A DNA stretch of 11,363 bases, taken from the NCBI GenBank assembly GCA_019237595.1, contig JAFAGU010000066.1, positions 1 through 11,363 of the forward strand, in the 5' to 3' direction. Below, piece after piece: positions 5,340 through 11,363 of the stretch; the first letter of the stretch is position 1; each line of letters begins with the position of its first letter. The stretch comes from Betaproteobacteria bacterium. GTDB lineage: Bacteria; Pseudomonadota; Gammaproteobacteria; Burkholderiales; SG8-39. The notes below the pieces were generated by a model. The model was given only the letters and a program-made list of their open reading frames with translations. It did no database searches and had not been told where the DNA came from. A program made the translations under genes and the position numbers.

Positions 5340-6950
5340 CTACTTGACGACGGGCTGCGTCTCGAAGGAATGGTAGGGCGCCGGCGTGGGGAGGTGCGTC
5401 CACTCGAGCGAATCGGCGCCTTCCCAGGGCTTCTGCGGCGCGGGCTCGCCGCTCCGGATGCACTTGAGCACGATGTAGAGGAAGAGCAGCTGCGTGAGGC
5501 CGAAGCCGAACGCGCCGATCGATGAGATCTTGTTCCACGTCTCGAACATGAGCGGGTAGTCCGGGATGCGCCGCGGCATGCCGGCCATGCCGAGGAAGTG
5601 CTGCACGAAGAAGATCATGTTGAAGAAGATGAGCGTCAGCCAGAAATGGACCTGGCCGAGCTTCTCGTCGTACATCTTTCCGGTCCACTTCGGGAGCCAG
5701 AAGTACACGCCCGCGAAGGCCGAGAAGAGCGCCCCCGCCACCATGACGTAGTGGAAATGCGCGACCACGTAGTAGGTGTCGTGGAGCTGGATGTCCACCG
5801 GGACGAGGCTCAGCACGAGGCCCGTGAAGCCGCCCAGCGTGAAGAGGAACAGGAAGCCGAGCGCGAAGAGCATCGGCGTCTCGAAGGTGAGCGAACCCTT
5901 CCACATCGTGGCGACCCAGTTGAACACCTTCACGCCCGTGGGGACGGCGATGAGCGTCGTCGCGTACATGAAGAAGAGCTGGCCGGTGACGGGCATGCCC
6001 ACCGTATACATATGGTGGGCCCAGACGATGAAGGAGAGGATCGCGATCGCGGAAGTCGCATACACCATGGAGGCGTAGCCGAAGAGCGGCTTCCTCGAGA
6101 ACGCCGGGATCACCTGCGAGATCACGCCGAAGGCGGGCAGCGCGATGATGTAGACCTCGGGGTGGCCGAAGAACCAGAAGATGTGCTGGTAGAGCACCGG
6201 GTCGCCGCCGCCGGCCGCGTTGAAGAAGGTGGTGCCGAAATGGCGGTCGGTGAGCGTCATGGTGACCGCGCCCGCGAGGACCGGCATCGCCGCCACGAGG
6301 AGGTAAGCGGTGATGAGCCACGTCCAGCAGAAAAGGGGCATCTTCATGAGCGTCATGCCCGGCGCGCGCATGTTGAGGATCGTGGTGATGATGTTGATCG
6401 ACCCGAGGATCGAGCTCATGCCGAGGATGTGCACGGCGAAGATCGTCAGGTCCATGCCGATCCCCATCTGCACGGTGAGCGGCGCATAGAGCGTCCAGCC
6501 CACGCCGGGGGCGCCGCCGGGCGTGAAGAACGACAGGATGAGGAGCGTGCCCGCGAAGGGCAGCAGCCAGAACGACCAGTTGTTGAGGCGCGCGAAGGCC
6601 ATGTCGGGCGCGCCGATCATCATCGGGATCTGCCAGTTCGCGAAGCCGACGAACGCCGGCATGATCGCGCCGAACACCATGATGAGGCCGTGCATGGTAA
6701 TGAACTGGTTGAACTGGTCCGGATTGAAGAACTGCATCCCCGGCGAGAAGAGCTCGAGGCGAATGGCGAGCGCCATCACACCGCCCACCATGAACATCAT
6801 GAAGCTGAACCAGAGGTACATCGTGCCGATGTCCTTGTGGTTCGTCGTGGTGATCCAGCGCATGACGCCGCTGTAGCCGCCATGGTGGTCATGATGGTCA
6901 TGCCCGCCGTGGGCGTGGTCGTGGTCGTGGCTGTCGACGACAGAGCTCAT
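5340..6950 (-). CDS. coxA: Cytochrome c oxidase subunit I (aa3-type, haem a / haem a3-CuB)
   Basis: CoxA (CtaD) is the catalytic, proton-pumping subunit that reduces O2 to water. The 536-residue protein has twelve expected helices and all ligands: H87 (TMHG) and H400 for haem a, H398 for haem a3, and H263, H312 and H313 for CuB. Y267 in GHPEVY is the residue that cross-links to the CuB histidine. Proton-path residues are present: D117 (GAPDMAF), E265 (GHPEVY) and K341 (VPTGVK), which marks a type A1 haem-copper oxidase. The familiar AFPRMNN after D117 reads AFARLNN here. The N-terminus has nine histidines in residues 8-23 (HDHDHAHGGHDHHDHH). The ATG at 6950 is supported by AAGGA 6 bases upstream, inside and just past the coxB stop. 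Confidence 0.98.
   Translation of the reverse strand: MSSVVDSHDHDHAHGGHDHHDHHGGYSGVMRWITTTNHKDIGTMYLWFSFMMFMVGGVMALAIRLELFSPGMQFFNPDQFNQFITMHGLIMVFGAIMPAFVGFANWQIPMMIGAPDMAFARLNNWSFWLLPFAGTLLILSFFTPGGAPGVGWTLYAPLTVQMGIGMDLTIFAVHILGMSSILGSINIITTILNMRAPGMTLMKMPLFCWTWLITAYLLVAAMPVLAGAVTMTLTDRHFGTTFFNAAGGGDPVLYQHIFWFFGHPEVYIIALPAFGVISQVIPAFSRKPLFGYASMVYATSAIAILSFIVWAHHMYTVGMPVTGQLFFMYATTLIAVPTGVKVFNWVATMWKGSLTFETPMLFALGFLFLFTLGGFTGLVLSLVPVDIQLHDTYYVVAHFHYVMVAGALFSAFAGVYFWLPKWTGKMYDEKLGQVHFWLTLIFFNMIFFVQHFLGMAGMPRRIPDYPLMFETWNKISSIGAFGFGLTQLLFLYIVLKCIRSGEPAPQKPWEGADSLEWTHLPTPAPYHSFETQPVVK
6914..6930. repeat. Short CGTGGT tandem repeat in the His-rich coxA start
   Basis: CGTGGT repeats about 2.8 times in tandem, within a wider GTGGTC/ATGGTC-rich stretch from roughly 6883 to 6930. 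On the coding strand it encodes the His/Asp-rich N-terminus of CoxA. It may change length by slippage, but each 6-base unit would keep the frame. It is best read as a by-product of the amino-acid repeat. Confidence 0.5.
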
Positions 6951-6956
6951 GGTGGT

Positions 6957-6961
6957 TCCTT
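6957..6961 (-). promoter_or_regulatory. Ribosome-binding site of coxA overlapping the coxB stop
   Basis: AAGGA on the minus strand lies 6 bases before the coxA ATG at 6950 and shares two bases with the coxB TAA (6962-6960). It confirms the CoxA start with its histidine-rich tail and ties coxA translation closely to coxB. Confidence 0.7.
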
Positions 6962-8090
6962 ATTTCCTTCTTGCCTTGACTTCCGCAGGCTGCACGATGC
7001 CCGCCTTGTTGCTCCAGGAATTGCGCTCGTAGGTGACCACGGCGGCGATGTCGGTGTCGTTCAGTTGCTTGCCGAAAGCCGCCATCGCGGTGTTGGGCCG
7101 GCCGTTGAGCACGGTGTCGATGTGCCCCTCCTTCGGGCCGGTGGCCGTCTTGCTGCCGTCGAGCGGCGGGAACGCCGGGGGCGTGCCCTTGCCATTCGCC
7201 TGGTGGCAGGCGACGCAGTTCGCCGCGTAGACCTTCTCGCCGCGCGCCTTGAGCTCGTCCAGGCCCCAGGTCTTGCTCGGGTCGTCCTGCTGCGCGGCCA
7301 TTTCCTTCTGCTTCTGCGCCACCCACTTGCTGTACTCGTCCTGCGACACGACATGCACGACGATCGGCATGAAGCCGTGCTCCTTGCCGCAGAGCTCGAC
7401 GCACTGGCTGCGGAAGGTGCCGGTGACCTCCGGCCGGAACCACAGGTCGCGGATGAAGCCCGGGATCGCGTCCTGCTTCGCGCCGAAGGAGGGCACCCAC
7501 CACGAATGCACGACGTCCGCCGCCGTGGTGAGGATCCGGATCTTCTTGTTTACCGGCACGACGAGCTCGTTGTCGACCTCGAGCAGGTAGTTCTCCCCCT
7601 TGGGCGCATCGCCCTCGATCTGCTCGCGCGGCGTGGTGAGCATGGAGACGAAGCTGATGCCCTCCCCTTCTCCCTTCACGTAGTCGTAGGCCCACTTCCA
7701 CTGGATGCCGGTCACCTTGACGGTGATGTCCGGCGAGGAAGTGTCCTTCTGCGCGATCACGACCTTGGTGGCCGGGAAGGCAATGATGATCAGGATGATT
7801 GCCGGGATGACCGTCCAGAGGAGCTCGACGGTGGTGTTCTCGTGGAACTGCGCCGCCTTGTGGCCGACCGACTTCCGATGCGCCCAGCAGGCGTAGAACA
7901 TGAACGCGAACACGCCCACGAAGATGATGATGATCAGCCACATCACGTACTGGTGCAGCGTGTCGATGTCGCGCGCGAGCTGCGATCCGGGCTCGCGGAA
8001 GTACCAGGCGATCGCGTGCGCCTGCGCGGAGGCCGCGAGCGCGCCGAGCGTGGCAAGCAGTGAGATGACGCGCTTCAAGGTGGCCCTCAT
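6960..8090 (-). CDS. coxB: Cytochrome c oxidase subunit II with fused cytochrome c domain
   Basis: CoxB (CtaC) carries CuA, the entry point of electrons into the oxidase. The 376-residue precursor has a signal peptide (cleavage probable after ASAQA at about 24), two membrane helices (about 48-68 and 90-112) and a periplasmic cupredoxin domain. CuA ligands are complete: H195 (VVHSWW), C230, E232, C234, H238 and M241 in CVELCGKEHGFM. A C-terminal class I cytochrome c domain follows, with haem-binding CVACH at 292-296 and a probable axial Met at 336. This makes a caa3-like subunit in which the donor is tethered. An upstream in-frame start would give a 415-residue protein with an arginine-rich extension and no proper signal peptide. 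The ATG at 8090 is preferred: it yields the signal peptide, overlaps the DUF2244 stop as ATGA and has GGGGA upstream. Confidence 0.97.
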   Translation of the reverse strand: MRATLKRVISLLATLGALAASAQAHAIAWYFREPGSQLARDIDTLHQYVMWLIIIIFVGVFAFMFYACWAHRKSVGHKAAQFHENTTVELLWTVIPAIILIIIAFPATKVVIAQKDTSSPDITVKVTGIQWKWAYDYVKGEGEGISFVSMLTTPREQIEGDAPKGENYLLEVDNELVVPVNKKIRILTTAADVVHSWWVPSFGAKQDAIPGFIRDLWFRPEVTGTFRSQCVELCGKEHGFMPIVVHVVSQDEYSKWVAQKQKEMAAQQDDPSKTWGLDELKARGEKVYAANCVACHQANGKGTPPAFPPLDGSKTATGPKEGHIDTVLNGRPNTAMAAFGKQLNDTDIAAVVTYERNSWSNKAGIVQPAEVKARRK

Positions 8091-8317
8091 GTTCTGCGTT
8101 CCCCGATCCGGACAGTCTCTAGTTCTTTTCCCACGCGGCGCAGGTGCGCCACGAACGCCGCGGCCAGCGCCGCCACTTCGAGCCCCGCGAACGGCAGGAC
8201 GAGCCATGCGCCGACGAGCGCGAAGCCGATGCCGATTGCGAGTGTGACGACGGCCAGCGCCGAGAACGCGCCCAACATTCCTGCCGGAGAAATCGAGCAG
8301 CTATGCGCGCGCGCCAC
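8087..8317 (-). CDS. Short DUF2244-type membrane protein
   Basis: The 76-residue product has an N-terminal SCSISPAG segment (6-13) and two membrane helices (about 17-36 and 38-57) around the motif GAWLVLPFAGLE (36-47). I know this motif from the N-terminal half of DUF2244 proteins, which are often encoded just upstream of coxB in Betaproteobacteria and are usually about twice this length. Here the protein stops soon after the second helix (tail GKELETVRIGERRT), so the family's C-terminal domain is absent. The stop overlaps the coxB ATG as ATGA. The GTG at 8317 is the first possible start after an in-frame TGA and has no clear ribosome site. Function is unknown. It may be a true mini-form, a truncated remnant, or a coupling leader for coxB. 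Confidence 0.7.
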   Translation of the reverse strand: MARAHSCSISPAGMLGAFSALAVVTLAIGIGFALVGAWLVLPFAGLEVAALAAAFVAHLRRVGKELETVRIGERRT

Positions 8318-8328
8318 GGAGTGCCGAA

Positions 8329-8356
8329 AGTATCACAGATCAACGATCTACCTCAA
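8329..8356 (-). promoter_or_regulatory. Candidate promoter of the cox gene run
   Basis: On the minus strand, TTGAGG (8356-8351, four of six matches to the -35 consensus) and GATACT (8334-8329, four of six matches to the -10 consensus) are separated by 16 bases. A TG one base before the -10 gives an extended -10. It sits in the only real gap upstream of the oxidase genes, between the bioC stop and the DUF2244 GTG. Transcription would start near A8322, leaving about 5 bases of leader. This is a pattern match only. Confidence 0.4.
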
Positions 8357-8368
8357 CAAAGGCGGCGC

Positions 8369-9190
8369 TCAGCGAGCGCGCGGCGAGCGAAACTGGACGA
8401 CCTCTCTCCCGTCGGCAAGCTTGCGCGGCGCGCCGCGCCAGGCGTGGCCGTACACCACTTCGAAGGTTGCGCGCGGCGGCAGGCTGGACATGACCTGGGT
8501 CAAGAAACGCCTGCCCGCGAGCCCGCGCGGGCGGTCGCGGCGCGCATTCGTTTGCCCGCTCGCGCGAAGGTCTTCGAGCAGCGCGCGCGAGTCCGGGTAC
8601 GTGAACGTAAGCACCTCCATCTCCATCACCGGAGCGGCGAAGCCGGCGGCGACGAGCAGGTCCCCGAGATCGTGCATGTCGGCGAACGCGTGCACGCGCG
8701 CGGCGCCCGCCGCCTCTCGCAGCTCCTTCAGCGTATCGGGCCCGAGGGTCGCGAACATGAGCAGCCCTTCGGGAGCCAACACGCGTGCGAATTCGCCGAT
8801 GACGCTCGCCGCTTCGGCCCAGTGCAGCGCCATGTTCGACCATATGAAGTCAACGCTCGCCGCCGCAAAGGGCAGGCGAGCGAAATCGGCGCACACGAAC
8901 GCGCGCTTGTCGAAGAAGCGCCTCCGCGAGCGCTGGAGCATGGGGAGCGAGAAGTCCGCGGCGATGACCTGCGCGCGCGGATAGCGCTTCGAGAGGCCGG
9001 CGGCGTCGCGGCCGAGGCCGCTCCCGGCGTCCACGATGCGCCGCGGCGCGATCTTCAGGTAGTCCAGGCGCTCGAGCATGCGCTCGCCCACCTCGGCTTC
9101 CAGTCGCGAAGCGCCGGCGTAGCTCGACGCTGCGCGCCCGAATCGCCTGCGCGCCGCGCGGCTATCGACGGCGGGGAAGCGCTCGCTCAA
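8369..9190 (-). CDS. bioC: Malonyl-ACP O-methyltransferase BioC-like
   Basis: BioC methylates the free carboxyl of malonyl-ACP with S-adenosylmethionine, so that fatty-acid synthesis can build the pimeloyl chain of biotin. The 273-residue cytosolic protein has a class I methyltransferase fold: glycine-rich motif I VDAGSGLG (53-60), an acidic residue after the second strand (AADF, 77-80) and DFIWSNMALHW (114-124), typical of BioC. The N-terminus (VDSRAARRRFGRAASSY, 8-24) also matches BioC. The ATG at 9190 lies within the end of the amidase gene, a 29-base overlap, and no good later start exists. Other members of this methyltransferase family share motif I, but the N-terminus and the NMALHW segment favour BioC. 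Its place one gene from comF fits a neighbourhood I recall from Betaproteobacteria. Confidence 0.85.
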   Translation of the reverse strand: MSERFPAVDSRAARRRFGRAASSYAGASRLEAEVGERMLERLDYLKIAPRRIVDAGSGLGRDAAGLSKRYPRAQVIAADFSLPMLQRSRRRFFDKRAFVCADFARLPFAAASVDFIWSNMALHWAEAASVIGEFARVLAPEGLLMFATLGPDTLKELREAAGAARVHAFADMHDLGDLLVAAGFAAPVMEMEVLTFTYPDSRALLEDLRASGQTNARRDRPRGLAGRRFLTQVMSSLPPRATFEVVYGHAWRGAPRKLADGREVVQFRSPRAR

Positions 9191-10502
9191 TCGCCGCCGC
9201 GACCTCGAGCAGGCGCCGGTCGCGGGCCGCCGGTGCGCACACCATGAGACCGACCGGCGCGCCGCCCGGCTCGTGGCAGGGAACGGACACCGCGCAGCCG
9301 TCGAGGAAGTTCACGAGGCCGTGGTTGCGCAGCAGCCGCGCGTTCCAGCGGAAATACGCCTCGTCGCTCTCGCTCGCTTCGGCGATCGTCGGCGCCACGC
9401 AAGGCGCGCTCGGCATCAGGAACGCGTCGAATCCCTGCATCGCCGCCTCGACCTCGGCCTGATACGCCTTCCTCAGGAAACCCAACGCGACATAGTCGGC
9501 GCCGCTCAAGTCCTTGCCCAGGAGGACGCGCTTGCCGACACGAGGATCGAATTCCTCCAGCCGCGAAAGGCGCTCGCGATGGATGTAGTAGGCCTCTGCT
9601 CCCGCGAAGCCGCCGCCCTTGAAATATTCCGCTTGCCGGTCGAAGGCCGGCATGGCGACTTCCGCTAAAGAGGCGCCTTTCGCGCCGATCGCGGTGAGTG
9701 CACGATCGAAGGCATCCGCGACGTCGCGATCGAGCTCCGCGATCGCCGACGAGCGCGGCAGCAGGAAGCGCAGGCCCTTGAGCTCGACCGCCCGGAGCGA
9801 GCCGTCGCCTTCTCCGCTCAGCACCGCGTCGTAGGCGGCGCAGCACTCGACGCTGTTTGCAAGCGGCCCCACCGAGTCGAGCTCGAAAGACAGCGGAAAC
9901 GCGCCTTCGCGCGACACCCGCCGTTGCGTCGGCTTGAAGCCCACGACGCCGCAAAGCGCAGAAGGCCCGCGGATGGACCCGCGCGTATCGGAGCCGAGCG
10001 CCATCACGCACATGCCATCGGCTTGCGCAACCGCCGCGCCTGAAGACGAGCCGCCCGGAACGCGCCCCTGCTTGCGATCCCAAGGATTCCTGGGCGTTCC
10101 GTAGTGGGGATTGAGCCCGACGCCGCCGAATGCGAACTCCACCATGTTCGTGCGGCCGACGAATACCGCCCCGGCAGCGCGCAGCCGCGCGACCGCGACC
10201 GCATCCTGCGTCGCCTTTTGTGCGTACAGCTTGGAGCCCGCGCGGGTAATATCGCCGGCGACGTCGAACAAATCCTTCAGCGACACCGGCAGGCCGTCGA
10301 CGAGCGAACGCCGCGCGCCTCGCTTCCTGAGGGCGTCTGCGTGGTCCGCATCGGCGCGCGCCGCGTCTGCGTAGACCTTCAGGAAGGCGCGCCCGCCCTC
10401 GCCGGCGGGGTCGGCAATGCGCGCGAGCGCCTGCTCGACGAGCTCCCGGCTCGAGGTCCGCCCTGTCTCCAGATCGCGCGCAAGCTGCGTTACAGTCCAC
10501 AT
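9162..10502 (-). CDS. Amidase-signature family hydrolase
   Basis: This 446-residue protein belongs to the amidase signature family, serine hydrolases with a Ser-cisSer-Lys triad acting on C-N amide bonds. The lysine is K76 in PVSLKDLFDVAG. The cis-serine lies in the GSSSG segment at 151-155. The nucleophile is S176 in GSDTRGSIRGPS, followed by LCGVVGFKPTQRRV (183-196). The Gly usual before GGS is Arg (R174) here, a change worth checking for activity. There is no signal peptide. The substrate cannot be told: the family includes GatA, allophanate hydrolase, aryl acylamidases and others. Absence of gatB/gatC neighbours argues against GatA. The start at 10502 lies 14 bases from the divergent comF start, and the 3' end overlaps bioC by 29 bases, so the two are probably co-transcribed. 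Confidence 0.9.
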   Translation of the reverse strand: MWTVTQLARDLETGRTSSRELVEQALARIADPAGEGGRAFLKVYADAARADADHADALRKRGARRSLVDGLPVSLKDLFDVAGDITRAGSKLYAQKATQDAVAVARLRAAGAVFVGRTNMVEFAFGGVGLNPHYGTPRNPWDRKQGRVPGGSSSGAAVAQADGMCVMALGSDTRGSIRGPSALCGVVGFKPTQRRVSREGAFPLSFELDSVGPLANSVECCAAYDAVLSGEGDGSLRAVELKGLRFLLPRSSAIAELDRDVADAFDRALTAIGAKGASLAEVAMPAFDRQAEYFKGGGFAGAEAYYIHRERLSRLEEFDPRVGKRVLLGKDLSGADYVALGFLRKAYQAEVEAAMQGFDAFLMPSAPCVAPTIAEASESDEAYFRWNARLLRNHGLVNFLDGCAVSVPCHEPGGAPVGLMVCAPAARDRRLLEVAAAIERALPRRR

Positions 10503-10516
10503 GGCGGCAAGATAGC

Positions 10517-11194
10517 ATGCTGAAAACCCTGCAAGCGCTCTTCGCCGGAAGCTGCTTCCTGTGCCGTGGCGCGGCGAGCGCCGTGCTCTGCGAAGCTTGC
10601 ACGTCCGACCTGCCCCGCCTTCCCGCGCCCCGCTGCCCGCGCTGCGCGCTCCCTTCGCCGCTCGGCGCCGTCTGCGGCCGCTGCCTCGCGAGGCCTCCGG
10701 CCTACGACGCGACCCACGCGGCGCTCGCCTACGAATTCCCCGCCGACGCGCTCATCCATTCGCTCAAGTTCCGCGGCGAGCTTGCGCTGGCGCCATTGCT
10801 GGGCGCGCTCCTCGACGAGGCGATCGTGAGCGAGCCGGTCACGCACGTCGCGGCCGTGCCGCTTTCGGAACGCCGCCTGCGCGAGCGTGGATTCAACCAG
10901 TCGCTGGAGATCGCGCGACCGATGGTGCGCGCCACGGGCCGGCGCCTCGCGCTCGATCTCCTCGCGCGCAGGCGCGACACGCCGGCGCAATTCGACCTTC
11001 CATGGGCCGAGCGCCAGAAGAACGTCCGCGACGCCTTTGAAGTCGCTGGCAACGTCGCCGGCGCCGCCGTCGCCGTGGTCGACGACGTCATGACGACCGG
11101 CGCGACGCTCGACGAGATCGCTCGAGCCTTGAAGGCTGCCGGTGCAGCTCGCGTCGTGAACTGGGTGGTGGCGCGGACCCTGCCACCGCAGTAG
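10517..11194 (+). CDS. comF: ComF family phosphoribosyltransferase-like protein
   Basis: ComF proteins are needed for DNA uptake in competent bacteria and are thought to act at the cytosolic face with the ComFA-type helicase or its equivalents; a link to recycling of imported DNA has been proposed. The 225-residue protein has an N-terminal zinc-finger region with four CxxC pairs (C13/C16, C25/C28, C40/C43, C53/C56), then a type I phosphoribosyltransferase fold with RGFNQS (124-129) and the PRPP-binding VVDDVMTTGAT (187-197). Length is normal. The ATG at 10517 gives the family N-terminus; the ribosome site is weak. It is divergent from the amidase and followed 20 bases later by trmL in the same direction, so the two may be co-transcribed. 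Presence of comF alone does not show that the organism is naturally competent. Confidence 0.93.
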   Translation: MLKTLQALFAGSCFLCRGAASAVLCEACTSDLPRLPAPRCPRCALPSPLGAVCGRCLARPPAYDATHAALAYEFPADALIHSLKFRGELALAPLLGALLDEAIVSEPVTHVAAVPLSERRLRERGFNQSLEIARPMVRATGRRLALDLLARRRDTPAQFDLPWAERQKNVRDAFEVAGNVAGAAVAVVDDVMTTGATLDEIARALKAAGAARVVNWVVARTLPPQ

Positions 11195-11214
11195 AGTCGG
11201 CGGCGGCGCCCGCC

Positions 11215-11363
11215 GTGTTCGACGTCGTCCTCTACCAGCCCGAGATTCCGCCCAACACGGGCAACGTCATCCGCCTGTGCGCCAACACGGGTTGCCGGCT
11301 GCACCTCGTCGAGCCGCTCGGCTATTCGCTCGAGGACAAGCAGCTCAAGCGCGCGGGGCTCGA
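11215..11363 (+). CDS. trmL: tRNA (cytidine/uridine-34 2'-O)-methyltransferase TrmL (5' part)
   Basis: TrmL (YibK) is a SPOUT-class methyltransferase that 2'-O-methylates the wobble nucleotide of two tRNA-Leu species using S-adenosylmethionine. The first 49 codons are present. They read FDVVLYQPEIPPNTGNVIRL (2-21), CANTG (22-26), LVEPLGYSLED (31-41) and KQLKRAGL (42-49). These match the SPOUT N-terminal strand and the NTGNVIR motif closely. The start is GTG at 11215, which gives the normal protein N-terminus; the reading frame stays open further upstream but holds no better start. No strong ribosome-binding site is visible. The rest, including the knot that binds the cofactor, lies beyond the right edge. 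Confidence 0.92.
   Translation, partial: MFDVVLYQPEIPPNTGNVIRLCANTGCRLHLVEPLGYSLEDKQLKRAGL

Noticed and set aside
5598..8063. Very long open frame (821 residues) on the plus strand, opposite coxA and coxB
   Set aside because: Its composition is dominated by H, E, D, R and V, as expected from the reverse complement of GC-rich membrane-protein codons. It has no recognisable domain and runs through two unmistakable genes on the other strand.
8091..8207. 39-residue N-terminal extension of CoxB from an upstream in-frame ATG
   Set aside because: It is arginine- and glycine-rich, overlaps the DUF2244 frame and would bury the signal peptide that starts cleanly at 8090.
8144..9247. 367-residue plus-strand open frame opposite DUF2244 and bioC
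   Set aside because: It is low-complexity Arg/Glu/Ala sequence with no motif, opposite a well-supported methyltransferase.
10729..11304. 191-residue minus-strand open frame opposite comF and trmL
   Set aside because: It lies antisense to a clear ComF with zinc and PRPP motifs and to TrmL; composition is that of a shadow frame.

Overview
This is a chromosomal segment from a high-G+C Betaproteobacterium, probably Burkholderiales or a close relative. The evidence is the aa3-type cytochrome c oxidase cluster with its family-typical small accessory proteins (DUF2244, the small oxidase assembly protein, DUF2970, DUF2909), a CoxB with a C-terminal cytochrome c domain, and a flanking bioC / comF / trmL neighbourhood. 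No species can be named from the sequence alone. The window is gene-dense, with no gene-free stretch above about 60 bases. I see no tRNA, rRNA, insertion sequence, CRISPR array or phage gene.

Layout, right to left, because most genes are on the minus strand. At the far right, comF and the start of trmL lie on the plus strand. Divergent from comF, 14 bases away, is an amidase-signature hydrolase whose 3' end overlaps bioC. After a 51-base gap holding the only convincing promoter-like sequence, the oxidase run begins: a short DUF2244 protein, coxB, coxA, a 30-residue assembly protein, cox11 (ctaG), a DUF2970 protein and coxC. A DUF2909 twin-membrane protein then sits on the opposite strand. The minus-strand run resumes with a SURF1 protein, a SCO-like thioredoxin-fold protein, ctaA, ctaB and an SCO lipoprotein that leaves the window at base 1.

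The cluster works as one unit. CoxB accepts electrons through its cytochrome c domain and CuA. CoxA holds haem a and the haem a3/CuB site where O2 is reduced, and CoxC completes the core. CtaB farnesylates haem b to haem o, CtaA oxidises haem o to haem a, and SURF1 helps haem a insertion. Cox11 supports CuB assembly and the SCO proteins support CuA assembly. Translation is tightly coupled: five junctions have a 4-base start/stop overlap (ATGA, TTGA or GTGA). Four proposed starts are not ATG (DUF2244, SCO-like, ctaB, SCO), so an ATG-only gene call would misplace them.

I found no evidence for a wholly new system. The points worth a second look are a DUF2244 protein cut to 76 residues, the antisense DUF2909 gene whose start codon shares a GCATGC palindrome with the SURF1 start, the SCO-like protein without the usual SCO histidine, and the histidine-rich N-terminus of CoxA.
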